In this document: positions 51,499-61,085 of the stretch, one piece after another | How positions within the stretch are numbered: position 1 is the first letter of the stretch | How the letters are laid out: each line of letters starts with the position of its first letter | Origin: Saccharicrinis sp. | Lineage (GTDB): Bacteria > Bacteroidota > Bacteroidia > Bacteroidales > Marinilabiliaceae | Assembly (NCBI GenBank): GCA_024635585.1 | Contig: JAGXIP010000220.1 | Span: 1 to 64,000 of the forward strand | Direction: 5' to 3' | DNA: 64,000 nucleotides | Notes under the pieces: generated by a model | What the model saw: only the letters and a program-made list of their open reading frames with translations | Told to the model about the DNA's origin: nothing | The model's database searches: none | Program-made: the position numbers and the translations under genes

Positions 51499-54400
51499 AT
51501 GGCACATGTTAAAAATTTACTTTTATCAGCCTTACTAATAGGCTTTAGTCTTTCTGCTTTTGCGCAGGATGTAACATTATTAAATTTTGAATCCGATGAT
51601 CTAAACATGGGAGGTTGGAATGGCGTTGAAGTACAACGTGTTTCAACCTCAGATATCCCCGCAGGTAATTCATCTGCATATGCTATTGAGTACTCTCATC
51701 CTGGAAATAATTGGTGGGGAGGTGCATATTTTAACAACCTTGCCGAAAAGATTGACATAACCGTAACTCCTTTTGTGAAATTCAAAATTTATTCAAGTAG
51801 TCCGGTCTTTGTTCAAGCTAAGCTCGAAGGAGGTGACAATGGAAATAATTATGAACGCGGCTATCAGCTTTCAAGCGATGAACTTAACCAATGGACTGAA
51901 GTTGTATTTAATTTCGGTACTGTTACGGATGACAATAATTATGGTACGGTCGTTATTTGGATTGACGGACCACAAAATTATGCAATGGCCGGATCAAAAT
52001 TTTATGTGGATGACATTGTAAAAACAAGCACAGCTCCTGCCGGGAGTATAAGTTTCCTGCCTTCTGATAACGCTATGGTATATTCTGCTCCTTCAAAGTT
52101 ACAACTAGGCTCTTATACCTACAAGTTGCAAAAAAACGGGGTTGATATTACAAATGCCGACCTGAATGGCGCGCTATACTTAAAGAATAGCTTAAATAGC
52201 GACATTCCTTTTACAGCAGAGCTTAACGAAGGCGATCAGACAAATAAGTTCTTCTCTAGTATTTCAATTACTCCATCAATTGGTTTGATGGACGGGACTT
52301 ATACCTTTGGTATTATTGATAATATATTAACCTATGCCGATGGTTCATCAACTGCCGTTAATGGAAGTGAAGCTTCTTTTACAATTGACTCTGATGGTTA
52401 TGGAGTATTGAGTATGTATGAAGATTTTGATTCCAATTCAAAAACGATTGTTGTAGACGCGGTGGAGGGAACAGTCTCAGAAGTGGCTAACCCTAGTGGA
52501 GCCGGTACGGTGGCCATGTTTAACAAAGGCGATAATGATTGGGGAAGAATTCATTATGAACTCAATAGACCGGTTGATTTAACCGCAGAAAAAGTATTCA
52601 GCTTTGATGTTTATCATAGCGCAAGTGCCGATTTTAGGTTTAAGCTTTCTGCAATAAAAGATGACGGTGGCGTATCTAAAGAAATAAATGTGGCATATAC
52701 AACACCTGGTGCCTGGCAAACTTTAACGGTTGATTTGTCGGATGTGTCATTTGTTGATGTTAACTTCAATCATATTCTTATATACCCTCTTGAAGCCGAA
52801 ACCAAAAATGCAGATATCTATTTTGATAATTTGCAAGGACCAGCATTTCAGACAGGCACGATAAGCTATTCCCCGGCTGATGGTGCTTCTGAAGTGAATG
52901 GCTTTAAAGATAAATTAACCATTAAGTCAAATGTTAAATTGGTTAATGCAGATGGATCTGATATTACAGATTTGTCATCGGTAGCTTACATGTACGAAGG
53001 AGCTAATGAATTTACAGATTTTGAGGTCGACGTTAACAATGATAAGACCCTTATCACATTTACGTTAACAAAGTTACCCATGAATATTTCAACCCCATAT
53101 ACATTTGGTGTTAACGCTAATGCGCTTAAATTCCATGATGAGGTTGGCACTTTAGCTAGTTTAGAAAGTACATTTACTTCTAATGCTATAAATCCACCAA
53201 GTACAATCGTTTACTCTGATTACGAAACTGTTGAGCTTATTAATTTTACTAGTTGGAACAATTCAACAACATTTGAGAAAGTAACTAACCCGTCTAAGGA
53301 TGCAGTAAATGGATCAGACAATGTTGGGACCTATATACATGGTGGTGGTGATGCCGGTATTGGCGATGATTTACCTGAAAATGTAAATTTTGTTTCCACA
53401 CCGTATTTCCGAATGAAAGTTTGGTCGGCAAAATCGGCATTAGTTAAGCTCAAACTTGAGAATAATCCGGATTGGGGGACAAACAGAGAGTTAAGCGTTC
53501 AACTCAAACCTGAGCAAACAGGAAAATGGACTGAGTTATTCTTTGATTTTTCGGGAACAGAGTTTACTAACTTAAATAAAATAGTTCTTACAATAGATCC
53601 TTCAAGCACTTTTTACGCTAGTGGTGATAAAATATATTTTGATGATATTGAAGCGAGTAATACTCCGCCAGAAATTGTAATAGAGTCTTACCCTTCCAAT
53701 AACGAGATGGATGTATCACTTATTGGCACATACTATATCAAAACAAACTTAAGTTTTGACCTGCCTGGAAGTGCAAAATTAACGAGTGATAATTTAGGGG
53801 ACTATTGGAAATTAAGAAAGGGCAATAGCACAGGGGTTGAAGTTTCTGCAACAGTGGATTTTGATACGGAACAGAACATGCTGAAACTAACGCCTTTAAC
53901 CTTATTAGATCCCAACGCTACCTATTGGCTGGGCGTGCCGGATGGCGACTTAAGTTATTCATCGGGCGATGTTGTAAATGGTTTTAATATCACTTTCACA
54001 ACTGGTGTAGAACCTGTATTTACAATGTATAATGACTTTGATGGTACTGATTTAACAACTACCGTTGAAGGTATGGGAGATCCCGCCGGAGCATTAAATC
54101 CTGGACAACTAAACCCTGATGGCTCATTTTCTTTTGTAGCTCAATGGGATAAAGGAACCAGCTGGAGTGGATGGGAACGCTTACATGTTGAGTTAAGCAA
54201 AGCGATTGATTTTACAACGGGTAATGTAATATCAATTAAAATATATTCGCCAAAAGAAACTTATGTGAGATTAAAGGTGGGTACCGAAAAGGATAATGAT
54301 GGCGGTATTTACAAGGAAACTGATGCGCAAGTCACCACTGTAGATGGCTGGCAAACGCTTTACTTTGGTATGGGCGAAATGCCTTCAAATACTTATTCAC

Positions 54401-54720
54401 ATTTGTTTATTTATATAGATGGAGGTATCGAAGATGCTCAAACTTATTATATCGATGATATCAAAGGTCCTGAGCTTAAAGAGGCCACTGCTATAGATGA
54501 AGCTACAGGTATGGAGGAATTATCAATTAGTCCGAATCCGGCAACCACTTACATTAAAATTAATAATGTAGATAATGAAATGGTTGAAATATACAACGTT
54601 TCAGGGGTGCTGGTTAAACAGGTTCTTAATTCCAATACCATAATTAACATTGATGATTTAGAAACAGGTCTTTATTTTGTCAAAGTTGGTGATATGGTTA
54701 GTAAACTAATTAAAAAATAA
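51499..54720 (+). CDS. Large secreted modular protein: alternating CBM-like and Ig-like modules with T9SS sorting tail
   Basis: 1073 aa; signal peptide; four jelly-roll-like segments each ending in F-Y-x-D-[DN]-[IL]; three SbsA-like Ig segments; tail LSISPNPATTYIKINNVDNEMVEIYNVSGVLVKQ...GLYFVKVGDMVSKLIKK. Confidence 0.78.
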   Translation: MAHVKNLLLSALLIGFSLSAFAQDVTLLNFESDDLNMGGWNGVEVQRVSTSDIPAGNSSAYAIEYSHPGNNWWGGAYFNNLAEKIDITVTPFVKFKIYSSSPVFVQAKLEGGDNGNNYERGYQLSSDELNQWTEVVFNFGTVTDDNNYGTVVIWIDGPQNYAMAGSKFYVDDIVKTSTAPAGSISFLPSDNAMVYSAPSKLQLGSYTYKLQKNGVDITNADLNGALYLKNSLNSDIPFTAELNEGDQTNKFFSSISITPSIGLMDGTYTFGIIDNILTYADGSSTAVNGSEASFTIDSDGYGVLSMYEDFDSNSKTIVVDAVEGTVSEVANPSGAGTVAMFNKGDNDWGRIHYELNRPVDLTAEKVFSFDVYHSASADFRFKLSAIKDDGGVSKEINVAYTTPGAWQTLTVDLSDVSFVDVNFNHILIYPLEAETKNADIYFDNLQGPAFQTGTISYSPADGASEVNGFKDKLTIKSNVKLVNADGSDITDLSSVAYMYEGANEFTDFEVDVNNDKTLITFTLTKLPMNISTPYTFGVNANALKFHDEVGTLASLESTFTSNAINPPSTIVYSDYETVELINFTSWNNSTTFEKVTNPSKDAVNGSDNVGTYIHGGGDAGIGDDLPENVNFVSTPYFRMKVWSAKSALVKLKLENNPDWGTNRELSVQLKPEQTGKWTELFFDFSGTEFTNLNKIVLTIDPSSTFYASGDKIYFDDIEASNTPPEIVIESYPSNNEMDVSLIGTYYIKTNLSFDLPGSAKLTSDNLGDYWKLRKGNSTGVEVSATVDFDTEQNMLKLTPLTLLDPNATYWLGVPDGDLSYSSGDVVNGFNITFTTGVEPVFTMYNDFDGTDLTTTVEGMGDPAGALNPGQLNPDGSFSFVAQWDKGTSWSGWERLHVELSKAIDFTTGNVISIKIYSPKETYVRLKVGTEKDNDGGIYKETDAQVTTVDGWQTLYFGMGEMPSNTYSHLFIYIDGGIEDAQTYYIDDIKGPELKEATAIDEATGMEELSISPNPATTYIKINNVDNEMVEIYNVSGVLVKQVLNSNTIINIDDLETGLYFVKVGDMVSKLIKK

Positions 54721-54743
54721 TAAACAATCTTCATCATTGATTC

Positions 54744-54780
54744 AGAGGGTATTTACGAAAGTAAATACTCTCTTTTTTTT
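54744..54780 (+). terminator. Rho-independent terminator ending the PUL
   Basis: gagggtatttac-gaaa-gtaaatactctc followed by a T run. Confidence 0.9.
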
Positions 54781-54789
54781 CATGCGTGG

Positions 54790-54864
54790 AATTTGATACG
54801 GTTAGTAGCCAAAGAGTTTTTTTCGAAATATAATTTGGTGCGCAAACTTACTGGGAGGTTGTAA
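54790..54864 (+). pseudogene. Copy of the 3' end of the AI-2E transporter gene
   Basis: 54803-54864 matches 36866-36927 at 59/62 positions; codon-level similarity (NLIRLVAKEFFSKYNLVRKLTGRL*) extends slightly upstream. Confidence 0.9.
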
Positions 54865-54960
54865 TGGAATTAATACAACATCTTTTGTATCGTTTTTTTA
54901 TTATTGACGTACAAAAAGCTAAACAAAGTGCCATTGCATGTTGTAATAAATCTTAACCTT

Positions 54961-56994
54961 ATGAGAAGTAATTCTAAGGCAACAGCCTTCAACCAGAAAA
55001 TAACGGATCTGGCTATTATACTTATGCTAATATTGGTAATACCTTTGTTGGTGTATGTTAATTTTATTAGTCCACGTGTAGGCGTGTATCCTTCAATCTC
55101 CATAATTTCAAACTACATATTATTAGGTATTTTTCTGGGTATTATACCGCTATTTAAAATCACTCCTTATGCCGTTAAACGGAGCTTCTTGTTTGTTTTA
55201 TTGTATTATTTGGGTATAAAATCATTGCTTCTTTCCAATACGGAATTTGTGTATACTGTATTTGTTTTGCTTACCAGTTATACTTTACTTACTTCAAATA
55301 CTAAAACATCATTTTTAGTTGTCAGCAGTGTTATTGTTGGTTACGTGCTGGTACCCATACTTACCTACTATAAAATAATTCATTTTTATTTCGACCCGGT
55401 CATTTTTCATACTGATGTGCAGTCAATAGCGATTCGGGCATTTGAATCCATCATTGGCATTTCTTTTATGGCTGGTTTGATATATTTTGTTTTTAAAAAT
55501 AACAATAACAATATCGCCTTGCTCGAAAAAAGAGTTATGGAAACCAATTTACTAAATGCTGCACTTCTGCGCGAAGTAAGCCAGAGAAAAAAAGCCGAAT
55601 TGGCCGCAGCAGAACATGCTCATAACTACCTTACGTTATATAACAACAGCTACGATGGTTATATGATATGTTCAGATGATTATGCTATTACCCGAATTAA
55701 TCAGGCCGTTTCTAATTTATCAGGCTACTCCGATAAAGATTTAGTTGGCGTTAGCGTATTTGATTTTATAGGAGAAGAATATAAAGAAGTGTTCAGAATA
55801 CGCAAACAAAGTAGGCAGATGGGCGAAGAGCTTTCGGACTTTGTAGTTGAAGTTAAAACCAAAGCTGCTAAAAGACTCGTATTGCAGGTGCAAGTTGTGA
55901 CGATAAACCAGGATTTTGAGCACACCTATTTATTGGTATTGAAGGATGTAACCCGACAGACTATCGCTTCGGAACAATTACATAGAAGTGAAGAGTTATA
56001 CCGTAATCTATTTGAACAAACAAACGATTCTATCCTTATTATGGAGGGCGATAAGTTGGTGGATTATAATTTGAAAGCGCAAGAGGTATATCCCAAAATA
56101 AAAACAAAACAAATCGGTATTCCTTATACAAATGCCTATGCTAAGTCGGATGATTTAAATAGAACGGTAGATTTACCTACCCGAATTGCGCTGGCATTGC
56201 AGGGTAAATCACAGACTTTTGAATGGATCCACACTAACGAACACGTAGATGCGCCAATTTATACATTGGTAAATATAAAAGTCTTAAATAAATTGGGTGA
56301 TAAGTATTATATGGTGGTCGAAAAAGACATAACCGAACGAAAAAAGAATCAGAATTTGGTTTTAAATTCAATTATACAAACCGAAGAGAACGAAAGAAAA
56401 CGTATATCATCCGATTTGCACGATGGAATTGGACCTATTTTGACTACCATTAAATTATACGCACAAGCCTTGATTGATGAAACCATTCCAAACAAACAAG
56501 ATATTATTAAAGTGAGGTTGTTGGATCTTGTGGAAGAAGCTGTTAACAGTACATCCGAAATTGCATTTAATATAAGTCCACACATATTGGTGAACTATGG
56601 CGTAGTGACGGCGGTCGAGTCGTTTATTAAAAAATTCAATCTAACAGGTAAGCTAACGGTGGATTTTTCGCATAATGATATCGGTCGTATTGAAGAGAAT
56701 AAGGAAATTACTATTTATAGGCTTTTTACCGAGCTTTTTAATAATACTTTAAAGCATGGACATGCCAACCATGTTACTTTTAAAATTACCGAATCGCAAA
56801 ATAGTATTAACTTGTATTACAAGGACGATGGAGTTGGTTTTAATCCCGAAGAGGTTACTTTTTCCAAATCAGGTATGGGACTGTGGAACTTAGAAAGCCG
56901 TATTCAGTCGTTTAATGGCCAATTTATAATTAACACAGAGCCCAATAAAGGTGTTGAAGTTAAGATTAGGATTCCAAAAGACGAAAACGTATGA
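54961..56994 (+). CDS. PAS-domain sensor histidine kinase (HisKA_3/NarX-type)
   Basis: N-terminal TM segments, two PAS-like regions, ENERKRISSDLHDGIGPILTTIKLY phospho-acceptor motif, HATPase (ELFNNTLKHGHANHVTF, DDGVGFNPEE, GMGLWNLESRI). ATG at 54961 preferred over TTG at 54904. Confidence 0.9.
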   Translation: MRSNSKATAFNQKITDLAIILMLILVIPLLVYVNFISPRVGVYPSISIISNYILLGIFLGIIPLFKITPYAVKRSFLFVLLYYLGIKSLLLSNTEFVYTVFVLLTSYTLLTSNTKTSFLVVSSVIVGYVLVPILTYYKIIHFYFDPVIFHTDVQSIAIRAFESIIGISFMAGLIYFVFKNNNNNIALLEKRVMETNLLNAALLREVSQRKKAELAAAEHAHNYLTLYNNSYDGYMICSDDYAITRINQAVSNLSGYSDKDLVGVSVFDFIGEEYKEVFRIRKQSRQMGEELSDFVVEVKTKAAKRLVLQVQVVTINQDFEHTYLLVLKDVTRQTIASEQLHRSEELYRNLFEQTNDSILIMEGDKLVDYNLKAQEVYPKIKTKQIGIPYTNAYAKSDDLNRTVDLPTRIALALQGKSQTFEWIHTNEHVDAPIYTLVNIKVLNKLGDKYYMVVEKDITERKKNQNLVLNSIIQTEENERKRISSDLHDGIGPILTTIKLYAQALIDETIPNKQDIIKVRLLDLVEEAVNSTSEIAFNISPHILVNYGVVTAVESFIKKFNLTGKLTVDFSHNDIGRIEENKEITIYRLFTELFNNTLKHGHANHVTFKITESQNSINLYYKDDGVGFNPEEVTFSKSGMGLWNLESRIQSFNGQFIINTEPNKGVEVKIRIPKDENV

Positions 56995-57623
56995 TTAAAG
57001 TAGCTGTTGTTGACGACCATGAACTTTTTCGCGAAGGATTAGTGCTTGTGCTAAATCAGATAGATAACATTCAGATTGTGGCCGATTTTGACTCCGGCAA
57101 TGCATTTCTACAATCTCTTAACGATTTGGATTTGGATATTGTATTGATGGACATAAAGATGGATGGATTCAGCGGTATTGAAACCACCATTAAGGCCAAA
57201 GCTTCCAAACCCAACTTAAAAATTATTGCCGTAACCATGTTTGTCGAAGATTCCTATTATTTGCAAATGATTAATGCCGGAGCCCACGGTTTTGTATTAA
57301 AAAAAGCAGGAAAATACGAGCTGGCACAGGCTATTACCGAAGTGCATAAGGGTGGCAATTACTTTTCGCAGGAAATATTGCAAAAAATGGCGTTCAAAGC
57401 CATTAACACCGAAATGCATCCTGAAGAACAACTGACTGCACGCGAAACAGAAGTACTACAGCTAATTTGCAAAGGACTATCAACAAAAGAAATCGGTGAA
57501 AAACTTTTTATTAGCCAAAAAACAGTTGAAGTGCATCGCGCTAATCTATTGCGTAAAACCGATTGCAAAAACGTGGCTCAACTTGTAATATGGTCTCTAA
57601 AGAACAACTACAGTTCTTTATAA
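56991..57623 (+). CDS. NarL/LuxR-family response regulator
   Basis: 210 aa; VAVVDDHELFREGL, VLMDIKMDGFSG, C-terminal LTARETEVLQLICKGLSTKEIGEKLFISQKTVEVHRANLLRKT. Confidence 0.95.
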   Translation: MIKVAVVDDHELFREGLVLVLNQIDNIQIVADFDSGNAFLQSLNDLDLDIVLMDIKMDGFSGIETTIKAKASKPNLKIIAVTMFVEDSYYLQMINAGAHGFVLKKAGKYELAQAITEVHKGGNYFSQEILQKMAFKAINTEMHPEEQLTARETEVLQLICKGLSTKEIGEKLFISQKTVEVHRANLLRKTDCKNVAQLVIWSLKNNYSSL

Positions 57624-57976
57624 AAACTGGCTCTTTAGGATTTTAATGGCTTTACCACAAAGTGGTAAAATATGAATAGCCATGGGTAATACCCAGGGTA
57701 AATTCAGATTAGGAAAATGAACTCCAAAGCGGGTTCAATATTTATTTTTGAATAGATGCGTTACCCACTAAAATCCATATAGCACCTAAAAACTCTACCC
57801 AAAGCATACCATAGATGCCCGAAAAAACTTTTCTAATTATAACAAAAATACCTACACGCTTCATATCTGTTGTGCTCTAAGGGTTTTCCCTTAAATAAAT
57901 TAGGTAATTATATACTTCAATATACCCATTGCCCCCATTTCAGCTTTAAACTGACACCCTCATCTTTGTAACTTAA

Positions 57977-58405
57977 ATGACAAAGATGAATAAGCGTTTA
58001 AAAATAATAATTGTTGACGACAATACTAGGTTTCGAGAAGGACTCCGATTTTTCATTGAAAACCATACCAACTGGATTATAATTCAAGAAGAAGCGTCGG
58101 GCATGGATTTTCTGCAAAGAGATTTTTCTCAACTCCCCGATATCATTTTTATAGATCTTAATATGCCCATAATCAATGGGGTGGATACTATTTATAAATT
58201 CTTTTCAAAACACGCCTCTTTGCCCATAAAAGTAATTGCCACAACCATGTATCGGGATGAATTTCAGCTTCAAAAACTCATTGAGGTAGGATTTTCGGGC
58301 TTCGTATTAAAGAAAGATATATACAATAACCTTACGGAAGCCGTCGAAAAAGTAATGCAAGGCGGTGTGTATTTTCACAAGTACATTAAAAAAGCAATTT
58401 ATTAA
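57977..58405 (+). CDS. Receiver-only response regulator (no HTH)
   Basis: 142 aa; IIIVDDNTRFREGL, IFIDLNMPIING, then stops after GGVYFHKYIKKAIY. Confidence 0.88.
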   Translation: MTKMNKRLKIIIVDDNTRFREGLRFFIENHTNWIIIQEEASGMDFLQRDFSQLPDIIFIDLNMPIINGVDTIYKFFSKHASLPIKVIATTMYRDEFQLQKLIEVGFSGFVLKKDIYNNLTEAVEKVMQGGVYFHKYIKKAIY

Positions 58406-58419
58406 TTAAAACTTAAACA

Positions 58420-59511
58420 ATGAAAACAAGCAAAACAAGTTTAATGATGATTATCGTGCTCACTCTGTTCATAGCAACAAGTGTTAAAGCACAAGGCGAT
58501 TGGGAACCACAAAAAAGATTTACAGGTTATGTTTCGTCCGAGTTTAACTATTTTAATAAATTACAGGGCTACGATAACGAATATGGCGTAGCACTTTCGG
58601 AGGCCGGTTTTTTAGCCAGTTACCAACCGCGCAAGGATGTGATGTTTAAAATGGTATTTGTATATCGACCTGATTTCGCTATCGACCAGATGATTAACGA
58701 GGCTAATGTGCAATATTCGTTAAGCGATCGCCTAAAGGTTAAGGTTGGACGTTTTCTTACGCCACTAAGCCCAATGAATACCTATTATTATGCACCCGTA
58801 AATACCAGTGCAACCTTACCTGTATTGGTTTCTAACCATGAGTTTTTTCCTCTTAACATGGATGCCCTCTCCATTAATGGAAGCTTGGGTAACGATTATA
58901 AATTCAGCTATGAATTGTTTGCCGGAGGATACCACAATACCACTTGGATGACAACAGGTGCAGTCGGCTTTTTTGGCGATGAGGTTGCCTATTACAAACA
59001 ACAAATTGGTAGCCCTTACACCATTGATGGTAGCTATAGTGGAACCCACAACTTGGCAGTAGGTGGTAACGTGCGTTTTTCATATCTTGACTATGTTAAA
59101 ATTGGCATGAGTGTTTTTAATCCCAAAACGGAAACGATGCCTATATATGTGTCTGCCTACGATATTGTTCAAAATTTAGAGTCAGAAAAATTGACTTACG
59201 GACTGGATCTTAAATTGACTTTAAACAATACCCGATTGACTGGTGAAATATGGAACTCAGACCTGAAAATTGATGGTGACTATATCGACCTGAATGGCTC
59301 ATTCGTTGAGCTAAGTCAAACAATAGGCAAGCTAACCCCATTTGTACGATATGAAGATCAAACAACTAATGACATTGAATTTCAGCGATATACAGTTGGT
59401 GCGATGTTTAAACCAACCTTCGAAACGACTTTTAAAATGGAATATCTGCACTACAGCCACGAAGTGCAAGATATCGACGGACTGGTTGTGTCACTGATTT
59501 ATTCGTTTTAA
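58420..59511 (+). CDS. Outer membrane porin-like beta-barrel protein
   Basis: 363 aa; signal peptide; alternating beta-strand pattern ending in VSLIYSF. Confidence 0.72.
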   Translation: MKTSKTSLMMIIVLTLFIATSVKAQGDWEPQKRFTGYVSSEFNYFNKLQGYDNEYGVALSEAGFLASYQPRKDVMFKMVFVYRPDFAIDQMINEANVQYSLSDRLKVKVGRFLTPLSPMNTYYYAPVNTSATLPVLVSNHEFFPLNMDALSINGSLGNDYKFSYELFAGGYHNTTWMTTGAVGFFGDEVAYYKQQIGSPYTIDGSYSGTHNLAVGGNVRFSYLDYVKIGMSVFNPKTETMPIYVSAYDIVQNLESEKLTYGLDLKLTLNNTRLTGEIWNSDLKIDGDYIDLNGSFVELSQTIGKLTPFVRYEDQTTNDIEFQRYTVGAMFKPTFETTFKMEYLHYSHEVQDIDGLVVSLIYSF

Positions 59512-59545
59512 TGTTTGATTTATATTAATTTAAAAGAGATAAACG

Positions 59546-59971
59546 ATGAAAAAGATTTTAGTACTATTTATAATAATTGCCGTAGCTGCCACTTATAGTG
59601 TATCGGCACAGTCATATAAAGTAATTGTCAATAATGCCAATAATACTGAATCCGTTAGTAAAAAGGATTTGGCTATGGTTTACTTAAAGAAAAAGAAGAG
59701 GTGGGAAAACAAAACCGCAATTGTTCCTATCGATCAGCAGGTAAACGCCAATGTAAGAGAGTATTTTTCAAAAGAAGTTTTTAACAAAGATGTAGCCGCT
59801 ATTCGCAGCTATTGGCAGAGTGCCAGTTTTTCGGGAATGGAAACTGCTCCAGTTGAAAAAATTTCGGATAAAGAAGTTATTGACTATGTTAAAAACAATG
59901 AAGGAGCAATCGGTTATGTGGCTTCTTCTGCAACTACATCTGGCGTTAAAGTGCTGGCAATAAAAGAATAA
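59546..59971 (+). CDS. PBP/phosphate-binding-like small secreted protein
   Basis: 141 aa; signal peptide; VYLKKKKRWENKTAIVPIDQ, VIDYVKNNEGAIGYVASS resemble PstS-like proteins. Confidence 0.75.
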   Translation: MKKILVLFIIIAVAATYSVSAQSYKVIVNNANNTESVSKKDLAMVYLKKKKRWENKTAIVPIDQQVNANVREYFSKEVFNKDVAAIRSYWQSASFSGMETAPVEKISDKEVIDYVKNNEGAIGYVASSATTSGVKVLAIKE

Positions 59972-60030
59972 TTGTCAATAATATGGATTGAACATACTGT
60001 ATTCAAGACCATAAGACCAAGACAACAAAA

Positions 60031-60066
60031 AAGGCTGTTCATTTATTTGGACAGTTTTTTTATTTT
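60031..60066. terminator. Bidirectional terminator between convergent genes
   Basis: ctgttc-atttattt-ggacag flanked by A and T runs. Confidence 0.65.
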
Positions 60067-60783
60067 TTTACTTGGTATCTTAAGGCCAAAGTAAAATGGA
60101 TTTTACTTTGGACGTTTCTAAAGGTGCCTTCGGTTATTCTTGGGGATTCAATATCAAGTTCGCTTCGATGGTAAATGTATTTTAGTGCTACATCAGCAAG
60201 TATCTGTTCTGCAAGCTTGATAGAATAGCCACCTGCAATTCCAAATCCATAAACTAAACCACTTGTTTTATTCGATTTGTTAAGGTAGTAGCCACTCCCG
60301 GAAGAAACTGTAAATACCTCATTGGCTTCCATATTATACAGAGATGTGCCTATATCTAATTGACCTTGCAGAAATAAACCTTTATGCAAATAACTACGAA
60401 TTGAAGGATAAAACACGAAAGAATTATCCGTAACCTCATGAAAAATATGGTCTTCCATGTTTTTGTTGACGTATAACCACTCGATTCCCCCACCAAGTAA
60501 AAACCTTTCGGATAGATAAAACAGAATACTTGGAGATAGATTTAAACTAAAATTAGTGTGATTTAACGAGCTCACATTGTAATCAAGGTCTTGATTGATA
60601 CCTATTTTCGTATCGCCTAAAGTAGGTGTCAAAATTGCCGGCTTTATTATTTAAATAAAAACCTCCTACTTCGCCTCCAAGTAATATTTTTTTTTCCTGA
60701 GAGTAACTACTAATAGATAAGAAGATCAACGATAAAAAAATGAACTTAATTCTTAGCTTGTAATAAAAACTAAAGCGTTCCAT
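60060..60783 (-). pseudogene. Outer membrane beta-barrel protein split by a frameshift near 60600-60640
   Basis: 60583-60783 supplies signal peptide and first strands (SSYSQEKKILLGGEVGGFYLNN); 60060-60632 continues the barrel to LALRYQVKK without a convincing start codon (TTG). Confidence 0.6.
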
Positions 60784-61085
60784 ATTCCTTGGATTTTAAT
60801 TATAGATACGATCAAATCTCACTCTCTAAAACTAACTTTAATTTGTGAATGTTACGATACCTGTATAATAAATTGCGGTATTAATTAAACCATACCCTAC
60901 CAAAAACCCTCATTATTTATCCTACCTCATTAGTATAATTAATTTTTGTTAATATTTGTTGAACATTATTTAAGCTTGTGCCTTGTTTATTGTGACAACA
61001 AAATTTTATGGTTCGTTTTTTTTTGTAAATTGTTGGTGATTATTTAACGTGCGTTAACGGATTATCTTTAAAACCTTGATTTAAC

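Noticed and set aside
36928-54802. Integrase or mobility genes inside the bracketed PUL
   Set aside because: No ORF between the two AI-2E tails resembles an integrase, so active mobility is not claimed; only the footprint is reported.
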